From: Topomyia yanbarensis
Taxonomy: Eukaryota; Arthropoda; Insecta; Diptera; Culicidae
DNA: 64,000 bases
Assembly: GCF_030247195.1 (NCBI RefSeq)
Contig: NC_080672.1
Span: 247,117,209 to 247,181,208, forward strand
Reading direction: 5' to 3'
The translations under genes were made by a program, and so were the position numbers. Shown here one piece after another: positions 33,973-46,170 of the stretch; position 1 is the stretch's first letter; each line of letters begins with the position of its first letter. The notes beneath the pieces were generated by a model that was not told the DNA's origin, made no database searches, and saw only the letters and a program-made list of their open reading frames with translations.

Positions 33973-35916
33973 AGGTAATGCAGTGGCGTAGCCAGAAATT
34001 TGGTTTGGAGGGGGATTTGATGAAAATCGAAATTTTTTTGAAAAAATCTTAAAATTTATTATGAGTTTGATAAATTATTGAAAACTCAAAAACATAAGTA
34101 GTCAAACAGACGTTATTCCAGTCTACAAACAAGAAGGATCAACATGGAACAGTTTTCAAACCTCTATAGATTATTTTCTTGTATAATATGTCAATGAAGT
34201 CAAAAATTGCGATCTTTTAAAGTGGGATAAATGATCTAAAAAAATCTCAACGTTCAAGATCACCTAATATAATAATCCTTGACTTTGAAGGTTTGACAAC
34301 TACGGGAAGTTATCAACATAAAACAGCGCCTGCTTTGATATAGAAATTTTAGTGATTAATTCTCATAGAGGTAATTATGGTGAATTAATTTTTCAAAAAT
34401 ATTAAGAGACATGGTGCCTTCAGCAAAGTTTTTGATAATGTCATTTCAAACAATTTTGTTGAAAATATGAAGGCTACATGAATTCAACATATAGGGATTT
34501 AAATGGACTGGGCATGCTATATTTCTCCTTAGTGAAGAAAAATTTAGGTGAAAACTATTTTTTTCTGCGCTACGGATAAAATTGTTTGAAACAATCATTG
34601 CGATTTGAGAACACAAAACCTATGATTAAATTATGGATGGATGGAACTGAAACTTGCGTTTCGACTTCATCTCATCAGAATCCGACACTAACTTGGTGGG
34701 CGGACTAAGCTAGCGTCGAATTGATGCTAGCTCCTGAAAATGGAATCACTCTTTGTGTTTTTGAGTCCTTTTAATATCTGGGAATTATTTGTTTTAAATC
34801 CAGTTCCCTTATTTTTTTTTGTAAGCTTCAAAAGCATCTTGAACGCAATGTGAATTTATTATTTAATTACCGCAGAAGAGATTTATCAAATACAGTAATT
34901 TCAGAATAGCTTGTTGTAAAGGTTTTCTACTACTATATTTCGATACTCTGAATATGTGGGATATTTATGTCTTTGACAAAGTTGTTTGAAATAGCACTTT
35001 CGAAAACTTTGCTGGAGACATTAAGTCTAGACCCAAATTTGCTCGAAGAGTAATTCTTCTCTCTAATTACTTCTAGGAGGATTAACCGTCAAAATTATTC
35101 TATCAGCAGATGAACAGTTTTACGTTTTGAAATTCTTCAATGTTACTTAACATCGAAATTTGGCAGTTTCGAATGAATGTGATCGTGATTGTTAAAAATA
35201 CATGGAGCATTAATTTTACTTTTCTTCATTAGTCAACCTCACAACTTGCAGTACGTAGCACACAAAATTTTAGTACGCCATTCATTGCATCCTGCTAAGA
35301 GGCTATTCATATAGTTGATAATACAACAAAAATCCAATGCTCATAAAACCGATCCTGACCTGCTAGAGACAAAATTACATCAGCTTTCAACTAGTTTCTG
35401 AAATGTTATTCTTGTTGTTAACCATATTGAATTGTTGTCTAAACTCTACACAATCTAAAAAAAAATACATTTTCAGCAAATGTTGAGATGTATGCAAGTT
35501 TTCGGTAAATAAGCTTATGTTTTATATGCAATCAACCTATTCAAATTTAGATTCTTATTCGAAAAATTGTTTCTAATCTATATTTTGAAGCATCTTTCCA
35601 AAAGTGAGCTCATAATAATTCAGACAGTTATTTTATTTTACATTGAAGTAATTTGACAACTATGGGATTTTGGCTAAGAAATAAGTTACAAGATCCCCTT
35701 CCCACAATTTTCCAAAAGTTTAAAACTGACGCTTTAAACACAGTTCTCAATGTAGTGATCAGAGAATATTTTTCCAAAAATATTTTGTGGAATATTAAAA
35801 TAAATTCGTCAGTATCATTTTTTTTTCAATCCAATTAATTTTGGTTTGGGGGGGGGGGGGGGCTTAACCGCCAAACCCCCCCCCCCCCCCCCCCTGGCTA
35901 CGCCACTGAGGTAATG
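33973..35916. mobile_element. hAT-type non-autonomous element, 1.93 kb
   Basis: The element is 33981-35908. CAGTGGCGTAGCCAG is at both ends in inverted orientation, flanked by AGGTAATG at 33973-33980 and 35909-35916. The right end has long G and C homopolymers that face each other ('ggggg...aaccgccaaa...ccccc'). The interior is AT-rich with no transposase. Confidence 0.9.
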
Positions 35917-36941
35917 CATATATATATAGGTGTTATTAGCAGTATAGTATTAGTTAAATTTTTTTCACTAGATTCTTTCTAACATCAACAAAGTTGGATT
36001 AACCATTGCGTGCATGAAGAGCACAATGCCTAACTTTAGTAAGTAAGAAAATTTGTGTTTCTATTTTGTCTCATCTTTATCTTGGTAGACAAACCTGTGC
36101 GTCAGATAATCGCAGAATTCAAAAAGAGAACACTACTTGAGTTCACGAGCAAACGACTAGTCACGAAGTTTTGTAAGCAAAGGAGTTCTACTTGCTGAAA
36201 AAAACAACCAAATCGAGCCATTGTAGCGCTGTAGTTCTCCTTAAAGAAAAAGTTTGATTAAATCATTTTGTACACGACAGATACAATACCTCAGTTTAAA
36301 AGTCGAACTCATCAGAATGAATAAGACATTTTAATTACAATACAAAAAATATTTAAAAAAAGTATTTAATCCTTATGTACGTGGAGGTGGCATTCACTAG
36401 AATGTTGATGTCACTATTACCGATCTCCAAAGTAGCCATGTAATGGTTAAAGCCAAGATTTGATCAACTGGTTTCCTGCTCCCACGTTGTAAAAGGCGAC
36501 AAAAACGGAAATATTCTTTTCATTTCATTGGATCTATCTCCTTTTTCATTTATTGGATCCATCTCCTAGATTTCTATTTAAACGTGAACCTTTATTATGG
36601 CATTATGTATCCAGAGTCTTCGATCATCTTGAATCGTACGCAAATGCCAGTACAGTTTATTCGAATCACAATTTTTTGACCATTCTCTACCCGTTGCGGT
36701 TGTTGAGATATACAGATATACAGAATACGCAGTAATATAAAAAGAATATAATCACAATCAGTGTCGGGCTAACATTGCTTTTGTGTGCTTCCTCTGTTTA
36801 CATTAAGTAATGACCGGCACCTGTATTGATAAATAAACACCGCTAGCTTACCAGGAGTCCTACATTGAAGGAAGACTTGTGTCTTACATCATTATCGTCT
36901 ATTGCATTTTTTTGCAGCCTGAGAAAAGATATTATCTTAAG
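35917..36941. other. Unassigned spacer
   Basis: AT-rich with no supported gene. Two near-repeats of 'catt(t)attggatc(c/t)atctcct' occur at about 36523-36568. Confidence 0.4.
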
Positions 36942-37003
36942 CAGGAATCGAGCTTACGTCCTTTCAAGCTCTAGTTGGGTGCGTTAACCACTCCACCATC
37001 GAG
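36942..37003 (-). mobile_element. tRNA-like sequence / SINE head
   Basis: On the minus strand, TGGTGGAGTGG (36988-36998) fits the Pol III A-box consensus fully, and AGCTCGATTCC (36944-36954) fits the B-box at 9 of 11 positions. The tRNA 3' half does not fold convincingly. It is therefore more likely a tRNA-derived SINE head or tRNA pseudogene than a working tRNA gene. Confidence 0.5.
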
Positions 37004-37900
37004 GAACTGTCATAACTTCATTACAAATTTCCAACAGTTTCGTAATAACCGCTTCAGCCCCAATGCCTATTAGTGGGACTCACCGTCCGCCAATATCTCG
37101 TCACCGCCCTATACATTCCATCAACCAGTTATCTATTTTTAGCTTGCACATAAAACCCACAAAAACAATTATCAGGAAATAACTTGAACCACAAATTCGT
37201 GTATTTATTTTGTTGTGCGGTATCAAAATAAGGATGTTTTTGAATATCAGAATCTTAAACATAATCTAGCGGAAAAACGAAAATAAATTATGTTTCTTTA
37301 AGCATTGGAAGCGGATTATAGAATAAAATTGATATTGATTCCCAACATTTCGTTTTAGTAACGATAATCGGTAATCCACAAACAATAAGCCATAATTTTT
37401 AAAGTGTTCAAAATAGATATTTCATGTCTTCAGTAAAGTTATTCGCTAAAGTAAGAGCTACAAATTTGTTGAAGGCATCATTTCAATACAATCACTTACA
37501 AATTTATGAAAATATTTCACTTGTAGGGGGATTAATCAGTAAAAACAGAATACCAAAAGAAAGGGCATATAGAATCCATTTAATTCTCCGAAGATATTAT
37601 TGAGCTAAAATTAGCCGTTTTGGCGTTAATAATAGATTTAATGGTTTTGGTTTTATTTATGTCAATGGGAAGTGATAAAAATCTTTCTTCCGTATTTAGT
37701 GTTAAATATCTCTTTTGATAATCTCAACAATCCATAGCTCGTTGGAAAGGTATTAATATAAGCTATCTAAAAATAGATAAAGTGCTTATCTATGTTGTCA
37801 ATTCCGGCAGACAATTTCAAAAAACTGCAAAAAGCACCATTTTTGCACATTCAAACATTCATATCTTGGAAACTAAACATCAGAATCAAAAAAAAATTAA
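37004..37900. other. Unassigned spacer
   Basis: No gene. The right part probably belongs to the inverted modular repeat that is clear from 37905 onward. Confidence 0.4.
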
Positions 37901-37904
37901 TAAC

Positions 37905-38160
37905 GTTCTGTCTGGGTGATAGGCCTTTTATTTAAAATTGGTTTGGATAAGATCGGCTCAGCCATTGCTGAGAAACACGAATCAGAGTTTGTCCGTTACA
38001 TACACACACAGACACACACACTCACACAGACATTGTCCCAAATCGTCGAGCTGAGTCGATTGGTATATAAGACTTGGCCCTCCGGGCCTCGCAAAAAATC
38101 CTGAAAGTTTGAGCGAATTCTATTCATTTCTTTTAAAAGAGCTTTTAAAAGAGCTGTTTC
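37905..38160 (-). repeat. Microsatellite core repeat, inverted copy
   Basis: Read on the minus strand it gives a 'ggcccggagggcc'-type core, 'tcgactcagctcgacga', 'gggacaatgtctgtgtgag', a TG-rich microsatellite and 'ggctgagccgatc'. The core is shared with the modular repeats, but its head ('catttcttttaaaag...gaattcgctcaaac') matches the family seen at 47030-47170. Confidence 0.7.
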
Positions 38161-38559
38161 GCACACATTTCTCGTGCAATTGAGTTGAGTACATTTGGGA
38201 ACCAAATGAAATGCACTGAAAACAACCTGTTGTTTTCAATCCAACAGTAGATTTTTGACATTAAAAATGTCTTACTCCACTATCTGGGGCTAGGTGTCAT
38301 TCCAAAATCTAAACTATCTCCCATGTAACGAAACTATGTAAGGTTTGCACGCTTATAACTCCGATATTACTAGATGGATTTTAATCATTCATACACCAAC
38401 CGATTCAGAAACACCTAACTTAAATATTGGTAATAATTTAATATCTCCCCAATAAAAGTAGACTTTTGGAAATTGGTAAAATTAAAAAGTTCACAAAAAA
38501 CGGGAAAAATACCATTCGTGAGGCAGATTTCTCAGACACAGCCGTCAAAAGAGGGCAGC

Positions 38560-38900
38560 TTAGTTGCTCAATGAAACACTAAAAGTCATAAATAGAAGCA
38601 ACGCATGTCCGTTTAAATCAGTTGTTGCTGTTATCCCACACGAGCAACGTCGTCTCCGGGCGATGCAATAAGCGCTATCGATTTTCGGTAACGTTGGCAT
38701 TTGCACACACTCGCACCTAAGTGACTAAACCATATACGGTTAGTTTATAAATAGAGGTGACGCGTACCCGTTTGAATCAGTTTTTGTTCTTATGTCGAAC
38801 GGGTAAGATCATGGTTGCAGCGTCTGGGCACTACAATAAGCGGTAGACGCTATGCATTTTCGGCAGCGGTGGCCGTGTGCGGATTTTCGGGTACCAGCAC
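38560..38900 (+). promoter_or_regulatory. Two tandem TATA/initiator promoter-like units
   Basis: Unit 1: CATAAATAG (from 38587) and initiator ATCAGTT with A at 38620. Unit 2: TATAAATAG (from 38746) and ATCAGTTT with A at 38779. Both have a 33-bp TATA-to-initiator gap, and the units are 159 bp apart with alignable downstream sequence ('gcaataagcgctat-gattttcgg' against 'acaataagcggtag...gcattttcgg'). No long ORF follows. They could be repeats of a retroelement promoter or an orphan host promoter. Confidence 0.5.
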
Positions 38901-39151
38901 GGTGTCACAGAATGATTTGCAAAGTGGGTGGTTTGGATTTAATTCAATACGGTGTGTGCTGCATGCATGCGTGTGCGTTGTAACTTGTTAATCTATGTTT
39001 ACGGCGCTTTGTAGCTGCGTAGGGTAAAGAGCCTATTGGTTTTCATGTTTCATATTTCGGTTATATGTATGTTTTTTATCGGTAAGGCATCTGACAACGT
39101 GCTTCTGTAGTTATTGCACTGTTCAGCAGCGTAGTATTTTATATAGGAGAG
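38901..39151. other. Unassigned spacer downstream of the promoter-like units
   Basis: No ORF or RNA gene is supported. Confidence 0.4.
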
Positions 39152-39274
39152 TACACTCAGGTTTTTTACGCGGATTTTGAAATTTACGCGGTTTTCATTA
39201 ACGCGTTTTTTTTTTAAATTTACGCGGTTTTTATTTACACGGCCTGTATCCCCTGCGTGAAAAATCTGAGTGTA
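39152..39274. mobile_element. 123-bp TA-flanked MITE
   Basis: Ends TACACTCAGGTTTTTTACGC and the inverse of TTACACTCAGATTTTTCACG, with TA at each edge. 'tacgcgg' recurs inside. Tc1/mariner-type TA target is likely. Confidence 0.75.
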
Positions 39275-39692
39275 ATTGCATCGGAAACAATCACATTCCC
39301 AGCAGAACTTTTTGTTTTCTAATTTCAAACACTTTTGTTTCGTACTGCACACAACGGAAAATTTTAAAACAGAACTTACCGTCCCAGCAGCAGTTGAAGC
39401 GGGTGTTCTTTTTCGATTCAAATTCAAGCCATGTCTTAAGCGTTACTGGACCTTAAATTGTTTTCCCAGTTTAACCAGTCAGAATATCTGTCCTACCCTA
39501 TGTATTTAAAACACAGTTCTAATTGCGTTTTAAGGTATAGAACAAATACGGTTGGGTACACTAATTTAAATTTTAAAATAAATCTGTTTTAAATTATGAA
39601 ACAAACCGCTGTACTGAAGATATAATTATGTCAGTCCTATTACCACATAAAACACCTATATAACATAAAACGCTGCAGAATTGGTTTAATAA

Positions 39693-39803
39693 TACAATGT
39701 TTACACTACAGAGTTATAATACGTTTTAATAATTAGCAACAAGAAAAATGTCACCAAGATAGCATAAAAACCCGCTTTAACTGGTAGTGCGAACGTTGCA
39801 TAA
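39693..39803. mobile_element. Small MITE (~110 bp), copy 2
   Basis: Aligns over its length with 27190-27302, including 'tttacactacagagtta', 'aattagcaacaagaaaaatgtca' and the right end 'gtgcgaacgtt'. Confidence 0.7.
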
Positions 39804-41654
39804 CAATGTAATTTATCAAATAATTTCATTTTTCCACCACTAATCGATCAAGAAATACTTACACTTAAGATTGTTTACTTAAGTTCATTAGTACATTATT
39901 GAAAATTTAAATGGAAAATGAAATTTCATATTTTATGGAGAATCTGTATATTTCCGTTGGCGGGCGTGGGTTTCCTCATCACAGCTCTCAATATGGAACT
40001 TTTCTTTTGAATATATTTTCTGGACAGACCAGCCTATTTTTACTAGATGGATCAGCCGAATAATGCCAATCACCTAGTGAGATACTTGATTAATTAATAG
40101 ATTACCGTTAAAAGACCTTCAATAAATTATGTTTTAATGGGGAGGGTATATAGCAAATTGTAACATATGAAAACAGGCGAGTGTACAAGAACGTGAGTCG
40201 ATATATGTGATAGATAAAATTTGCACGCTCTTGAAAAAAACTACATTTTTAATGTCACCGTGGTCGTGTCCTGTACACAACCCTTTAATTTTTTTTAATT
40301 AGATTTTTTACTGGCCTCAAGGATGCTTTAGAGTCTTAAATTTTCAATTCTGTACATCGCCTCTTATGTTTATCCTGAGCGAACTTGAAACTTTAACCGC
40401 GTTTTTCTCGAAGCCACTTTTTTCAGCTGGCCAGAAATGTAACTCGAACAAATAATTTTTGATCGTTCAGAAAATTTCACAGAATATGCAAAATTACTTT
40501 TCCAATCATCGTATGCAAAAAATTACAGAAAATATATTTCCGGCCGAGGACCTTTTAGAAAAAAACTCGATAGCGGGAAAATGCAGCACAGCCGCCAACT
40601 TATGATTAAATTATTAAAAAATGTCACTTTTTGTATATCACAACTAGTATAGAAAATCTCATTTTGAAAATTCTAGATTAATCTCCTCATTTTGTCAAGA
40701 ATTTTTTTCGAAATATGCCTAAATTTTTGTGCTGGTGTAACCCCTTAATTCAGCAATATGAGCTATTATCCCTGCCCGTTGAACAGGGTTACGTATCAGC
40801 TCCAGATGAACTTCCGATGACGTGTCATGAACTCGAAGCGGTTACATTACGCAGTGGCATGCCCAATTTGAAATGTTTTAAAACATGGTCTAGAACGCAA
40901 CAGAAATCAAACCATGGTTTGGCAGACTTTTAAAACAGAATTATGACGCACCGTCAGTGACGGACTATTCTGTTTGACCCTTAATAAGGTTACTAGAAAA
41001 GATTTTTATGCCGTTCTTGTTTGAAGCCGAAATTGCGTCATGTTCTAATCACATGGTTATGGTAAGATGAAAGCGAATGATTGTAGAAATAACTTGGAAC
41101 AATATGGAGCAATATTAATAAGAATAATAAACTTGCTAAAGTGAATTACTCTCCTACTAATCAAATATGTATCGGTTACAGCGAAAAATAATATATAAAC
41201 TACCACCGATTGTTAGTTGTATACACTACATCGTTCTTCCTTGGACTGACTATATTGTGTGCTATGAACGTCAACAGTAGTGGTGGTACTTGTTCTTAAT
41301 CCTAGCTGAAAACATTGATTGCTATAAAAGTGTTTATTTCATTACTTCTTAAATTATGTATTGAATAAGCAAAATTCCACAAAATGCATAACGAGGATAC
41401 ATAACACATCTGCCTGGCAATAAATTGATATATTTTGATTGTATGGTGTATAGATAACTAGAGAAGGCACTTTTTAAAAGGAAATAACGTACGACAAAAC
41501 GACACGAGAGTTGCTGTGGTCAACACAAGAATTATTATTTGAATAATTAACACTAAATCGAGCCGGGTGACGGCATAAATGTTCTGTATATATTTCAGAA
41601 GCTTCAGATGTTTGGGAGTTGATCAGAACTGAAGGCGTACACAGGCTGACTCGT
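39804..41654. other. Unassigned region downstream of the RGK gene
   Basis: No separate gene is supported. The part next to 41654 is expected to hold the RGK 3' UTR; TTTATT at about 41334 would read as AATAAA on the minus strand. The 72-codon frame at 40715-40933 has no recognised domain. Confidence 0.4.
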
Positions 41655-42230
41655 TTATAAAACTTGAAGATTTTCACAGTTTTTAAATTTGGAGTCCTCT
41701 TTGCCAAAAATCCACGTTATCATTTGACGAGCTTTCATGGATGCTCTCACAACGCTGCGATTTTTATACCAATGTGCTGAAGATGATTCTCGACATCCCT
41801 ATAACAAATATTATTTATATTAGTCTATAATTACCGAATTGTTTTAATTCATTATTACTTGCACAGCACAATGGGCTTTTTTTAAACGTATTTGAGACAA
41901 TACTCCAGCTAGAAGTTCATCAACATTGTGATTAATTGCTACAGAAACCTCAATAAACTTAATCCGGTGTGTACAAGCCATGCATTTGCCATCTGAAATA
42001 TGTTGTGGTGTGTAGATGAACAGATCAAATGAATCATTGTATTATTTACCTTGTGTAGAAACAGCACGAGAGCGGGCAAGATCAATTTTATTAGCAACTA
42101 GAATAACTGGGCGAGTTCGTGTAAGATCCATGTCATGCAGCATGTTAAGAAGCTGCTCTGCTCGACTGAATGTTGCCTTGTCGACCACTGAGAAAACTAC
42201 CAAAAATGCATCAACCTTGGCCATTTCATC
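41655..42230 (-). CDS. RGK-family small GTPase (Rad/Gem/Rem-like), last three exons
   Basis: Exons on the minus strand are 42230-42050, 41992-41859 and 41798-41655. The introns are 57 and 60 nt with GT/AG ends, and the phases fit (the first junction splits an Asp codon; the second is phase 0). The 152 encoded residues contain VDAFLVVFSVVDKATF, the guanine-specificity motif NKID (VILVANKIDLARSR), the G5 region FIEVSVAINHNVDELL, and the C-terminal block RASMKARQMITWIFGKED ending CENLQVL. That last Cys-x-x-Leu-x-Val-Leu motif is diagnostic for RGK proteins, which in animals bind calcium-channel beta subunits, dampen voltage-gated Ca2+ currents and influence the cytoskeleton; they lack a prenylation box. 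The P-loop and switch exons are upstream (to the right) and were not found, so the intron starting at 42231 may be long. All exons look intact. The Drosophila paralog (Rgk1/2/3) it corresponds to is not certain. Confidence 0.9.
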
Positions 42231-42916
42231 CTAAAATTTAAAAAAAATTTAACAAACTATTAGACGATATCCAAACATTTTATTTATTCAATTCGTTTAT
42301 TTCATACAGCATGGTGCTTTAATTTTGCGGTAAAATTTTCCTTGATTCATTTTAAAAGTCTTAAAACTAGGTGACTGGAATTTTAAATTAATTGAAATAT
42401 GACATTATTTTTCATGTTTAAACTAAAAGGTGTTCCTTTGTTGACACTAATCCAAATCTAGGAATACAGTTCCAGTGTGATTAATTTGAAATGGAAGACA
42501 GAACGAGGACACGAAATATGAAACATGTATTGTAGCAGCTCTTTGAAGAACAACTCATGCTTCGAACAATCAAAGCTTAGCGGGTGTGATGGGCTGTGTA
42601 TGTCGTCAGAGTACCGAACGAGAACCCGATAAAAAGTGAAATAATCATAACGGTTCAATAAGAAGAGAGCCACAGCTAGCAAGCAAGGTGGATCAATCAA
42701 GTTGCGGATTTTAGGAGCCTGCGTGTACTAAGAGGGAGCTATAAACTGACATTGAACGAGTGAGCTGGATACGTCTTCATTGATACAGTAAGCTTTATTC
42801 GCCAAGCCAATCCAAAAATCTGCAACATAACACATTTTATGTACGGTTATCGAAATTCTCGTGTTTCATATGCAAGTTCTCAACCTTTTGAACCAACCTG
42901 TCACACTTTTGCGGAG
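42231..42916. other. Probable RGK intron, unassigned
   Basis: The splice acceptor (TTTTAG before GATGAAATG) fixes the start of an intron at 42231. The following sequence is AT-rich. An 80-codon minus frame at 42458-42700 has no similarity that I recognise to RGK N-termini. Confidence 0.5.
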
Positions 42917-43091
42917 TCGACTAGAATATTCTTGTGTCGGACTTCAGGCTTTACTTCTGCAACCTCCAAACTCCTATCTGTTACTACCCTACTCCCTGAA
43001 GAGTTCTCCAGCAGCAAAATTTTTTCAGAAACCGCTGCCCGTTTTTGTGAAGCTATTCGGCTGCTAGCTTTGGTTGCATGGAATATTCTCT
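42917..43091 (-). CDS. Possible additional exon, unknown
   Basis: On the minus strand an acceptor-like 'gttttacctgcatag' precedes an open stretch reading KASSRIASQKRAAVSEKILL and later VVTDRSLEVAEVKPEVRHKN, rich in charged residues, up to a stop near 42910. The opposite strand is also open (42839-43150), so coding direction is unclear. It could be an alternative RGK exon, an unrelated exon or chance. No domain is recognised and the donor site is poor. Confidence 0.2.
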
Positions 43092-43290
43092 ATGCAGGTA
43101 AAACATCATTAATTAACTTTAATTCATATATTCGGCTCAATTTAGTCTAGAAACAATCAGGGATCTGCATTTTAGAGTAAATTGGCCATAGAACACCACC
43201 TTGTAGAGACAAGTAACGTGGCATATCTAACTCAGTGTACCTCAAAAAGGAGTTTGTCATAAGATAGCAGGACAGCGATGATATGCTGCT
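43080..43290. repeat. Dispersed repeat, related to 58370-58800
   Basis: Both regions share 'agtcta-aaacaatc-g' and, further on, 'gtggcatatctaact-agt-tacc', 'gtttgtcataagatagca' and 'acagcgacga'. The left edge of the large tandem duplication (43191) falls inside this repeat. Confidence 0.6.
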
Positions 43291-43596
43291 TCAGTCTTTT
43301 TCAATACAGTTGACGTTGAAGATATGTAGTAGAACCGTATGACCTTTCTCATATTGCGCACTTCCCACCAACCTGGAGTCCGCACTTTCGAAGTGCGAGT
43401 GATCAAACTGCTACTGAAAACTGCGAGCTATCAAATCACATGTATTTCAAGTGATAGAGATGGTACTTTCGTAGACAGACCAGTCGAACTAACCAGTCTA
43501 TGAGAAGAATGCAATAGAAGAATAGTAAGTGCGCAGTGTGGTTAGAATCCAGTTTTTAGTGCCACAAGCAATATATAAAGGTTATATAATCTAAAC

Positions 43597-44130
43597 TGAC
43601 TAGAAAAATAATACATTTTTGAAAACTCAATCGACCCACCCCTGAGTCGATTCTTAGTCTCACCAGGAGTAGTTGCTCCAAATTATAAGGAAATCGGACG
43701 TCTAGCTACTGGACCAACGTGCCTGAAGTTTGTATGGGATCTTTCAACAATTTACACGGCGAAAACCCACTAGCGCACATTTTCGTCTCTAGGTGGCACA
43801 GTATGCATCGTATTATCACTGTAAGTGAAAATATGAAAGATAATTTAATGGTTTAAAACTTTGTCGAAAACTCCTAGTCAATCCGGCTTTGTTAAAAGAA
43901 GTTATAAAACTTTTAACAAAGTGATGCCTGAGTCAGTTTTGCATGGGACCTAGCAGTGGATGGTTGTCTATCGGTACTCGATAACCACCAACTGTACATT
44001 TTTGTGAGATAATAGTTAGATTTAGCTGAATAGTATGTTCAGAAGAATTATAGTACATGATACGAGTTATGTTTTGGTTAGAAAATTTTAGTTCAAACTG
44101 TGACCGCATAGAAGGCGCCAACACTATTTT
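43597..44130. repeat. Half-copy of the 24.3-kb foldback element
   Basis: Aligns with 24320-24860: 'gacccacccctgagtcgatt', 'ggagcaactac' equivalents, 'ggtggcacagtatgcatcgt', 'gtgatgcctgagtcagtttt' and 'tagtatgttcagaagaatta' appear in the same order. Only the left arm and loop are present. Repeated at 47615-48148 in copy 2. Confidence 0.7.
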
Positions 44131-44549
44131 TTTCATAGAATATCGAGGTTAAGACGTCGGGAAACTCTAAGCATGCTCTTATGACCCTATTTCACGCATT
44201 TCTAAACTTTCTTCCTTCAACTTCTTACTCTTACTTGAGTACTATGGCTCTTAATATTGAAAAATATTTCACACCATATAGTGCCTTGCTAATTAAATGT
44301 CGTTGCAACATAAAAAATGACTTATTCTTAGTCATTCATAAAAAAGGAAACAAAAACTTCTTAACGTCGCCCAACACATATAACCTTATGAAGAAAGCTA
44401 CACACTGGCACGACGAGTGAAAAAAACCCAGTTCCCTTAGTTTGAATAAAATGATCTCAAAATTATACTATAATCGGTTGAAAATAGATTTTTAGCATGT
44501 AGTTGAAATACTACCGCGCGCATACAGACATTTCATTGAATATTTGTCC

Positions 44550-45145
44550 TTTTTTGCCTTTCTCAATAGAAAGGTATTGCAATTGCTCTGAAAACCGACT
44601 TTTTACGGAGGCCCGGAGGGCCGAGTGACATATACCATTCGATTCAGTTCGTCGAGTTCGGCAAATGTCTGTGTGTGTATGTATGTGCGTATGTATGTAT
44701 GTGTGTGTATGTGACCAAAAATGTCACTCATTTTTCTCAGAGATGGCTGAACCGATTTTGACAAACTTAGTCTCAAATGAAAGGTGCAACGTTCCCATAG
44801 GCTGCTATTGAATTTCTAATGGATCCGACTTCCGGTTCCGGAATTACAGGGTGATGAGTACGAACACGCAGAAAATGTCGATTTTAATAAATTCTGCAAT
44901 GAATGTATAAAGGTGAAATTTTTTCCAAAATATGACCACAACTGCTTCGATTTGTAGTATTAGGTCACTAACATCCATTCAAAGTCTATTTGGCCACATT
45001 GGCCACCATCATCGGTTCCGGAAACCCCGGCGGAAGTATCTAAATTCAGAATAACCGTTACATCTGTTTCTCGGAGATGGCTAGACCGATTCGACTAAAC
45101 TTGGCCTCAAATGAAAGGTATTGCGTCCCCGTAAATGGCTATTTA
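44550..45145 (+). repeat. Modular microsatellite repeat, truncated copy 4
   Basis: Head GCCTTTCTCAATAGAAAGG, core GGCCCGGAGGGCCGAGTGAC, microsatellite, and module starts at 44741 and 45075 (334 bp apart). It breaks off abruptly at 'gtaaatggctattt' in the second module. The duplicate copy is 48568-49163. Confidence 0.8.
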
Positions 45146-46170
45146 TCACAAGAATTACACGACCGATTGAAGTAATTTTGAGTTATTTGGTTAGAAGAAT
45201 GACTGTATTAAACTGTATATTTGAGTTTTTCTTGCAGAAATCATTGACATTTGTTCTACATCAAAAAACCCAATTGAAAAATTTAATGCCATGTCAGTAA
45301 TTAAACTTCATACCTATTACGATTGTTGAGATGGTCTCCCGTGTGTTACTTATCATAAATCTGACTCAGAATGTTGTGTAGTTTCATTATATATACCTAG
45401 GTGTCATCTTGCGCATTTGCGTATTTGTGAAAATACCCATAAAGAGACGCCCTGCAGCTCATAAAACTTCTTTCAAATTGTTTGCTTAAACAACATCATA
45501 TTACTGAAAAATATAATGATTTTTACTAGTTTTCTCAACTATTTCTGCTACCCTATGTGATTAGGGTGTATATTAACCCTTTACCGACCAACGCCATCGA
45601 AAGAGTTTACATAAAAATAGTCGAAAAAAGAGTTATGGAATTTCAAAACTGATAGCTGAGATGGATTCAGCGACCCAAAATAAGTTAAAAACCCAAGTTT
45701 TAGCTACATATACCAATTTTTATAATTTTGTCACAATTTTGTATGGAGAGGTGCCACTGTGTGCTATGTTGATTGCATAGTGATCTGCGTATTAATATAC
45801 CATTGCCAGTTTGATACTCACAGTTACAAGGAGCGTTGAATGCAAGAAGACAAACGGTTCATCTTAGAAAAAATTACCTTTGAAGTTAACCTACGCATTA
45901 CATTTTGAGAAATATTATTATTATGATCATTCAAAAAACTTCACGTTTTCAGAATCCTGGAATTATGTAGATGTGTTTTCATTTCCCGATATTCAAAACA
46001 CATTACATGTAAACCAATCCTCTTCATGTAACAGTCTCATTTTTACCCGGATAGAATTTTACAGTAGCATTTACCCTACAAATAATCGTAAAACAATAAA
46101 TATTATAGTTATTACTGTTTCAACATTGTTTGACGCAGAGATCTCGCAGTAGATTTACAGTAAAATTTCA
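45146..46170. other. Unassigned AT-rich part of the duplicated unit
   Basis: No gene or repeat boundary is recognised. The 90-codon plus frame at 45880-46152 has no known domain. It is duplicated at 49164-50188. Confidence 0.4.

Noticed and set aside
36942..37003. Functional tRNA gene
   Set aside because: The A-box fits, but the B-box has two mismatches and the acceptor and T stems do not pair well; a SINE head is more likely.
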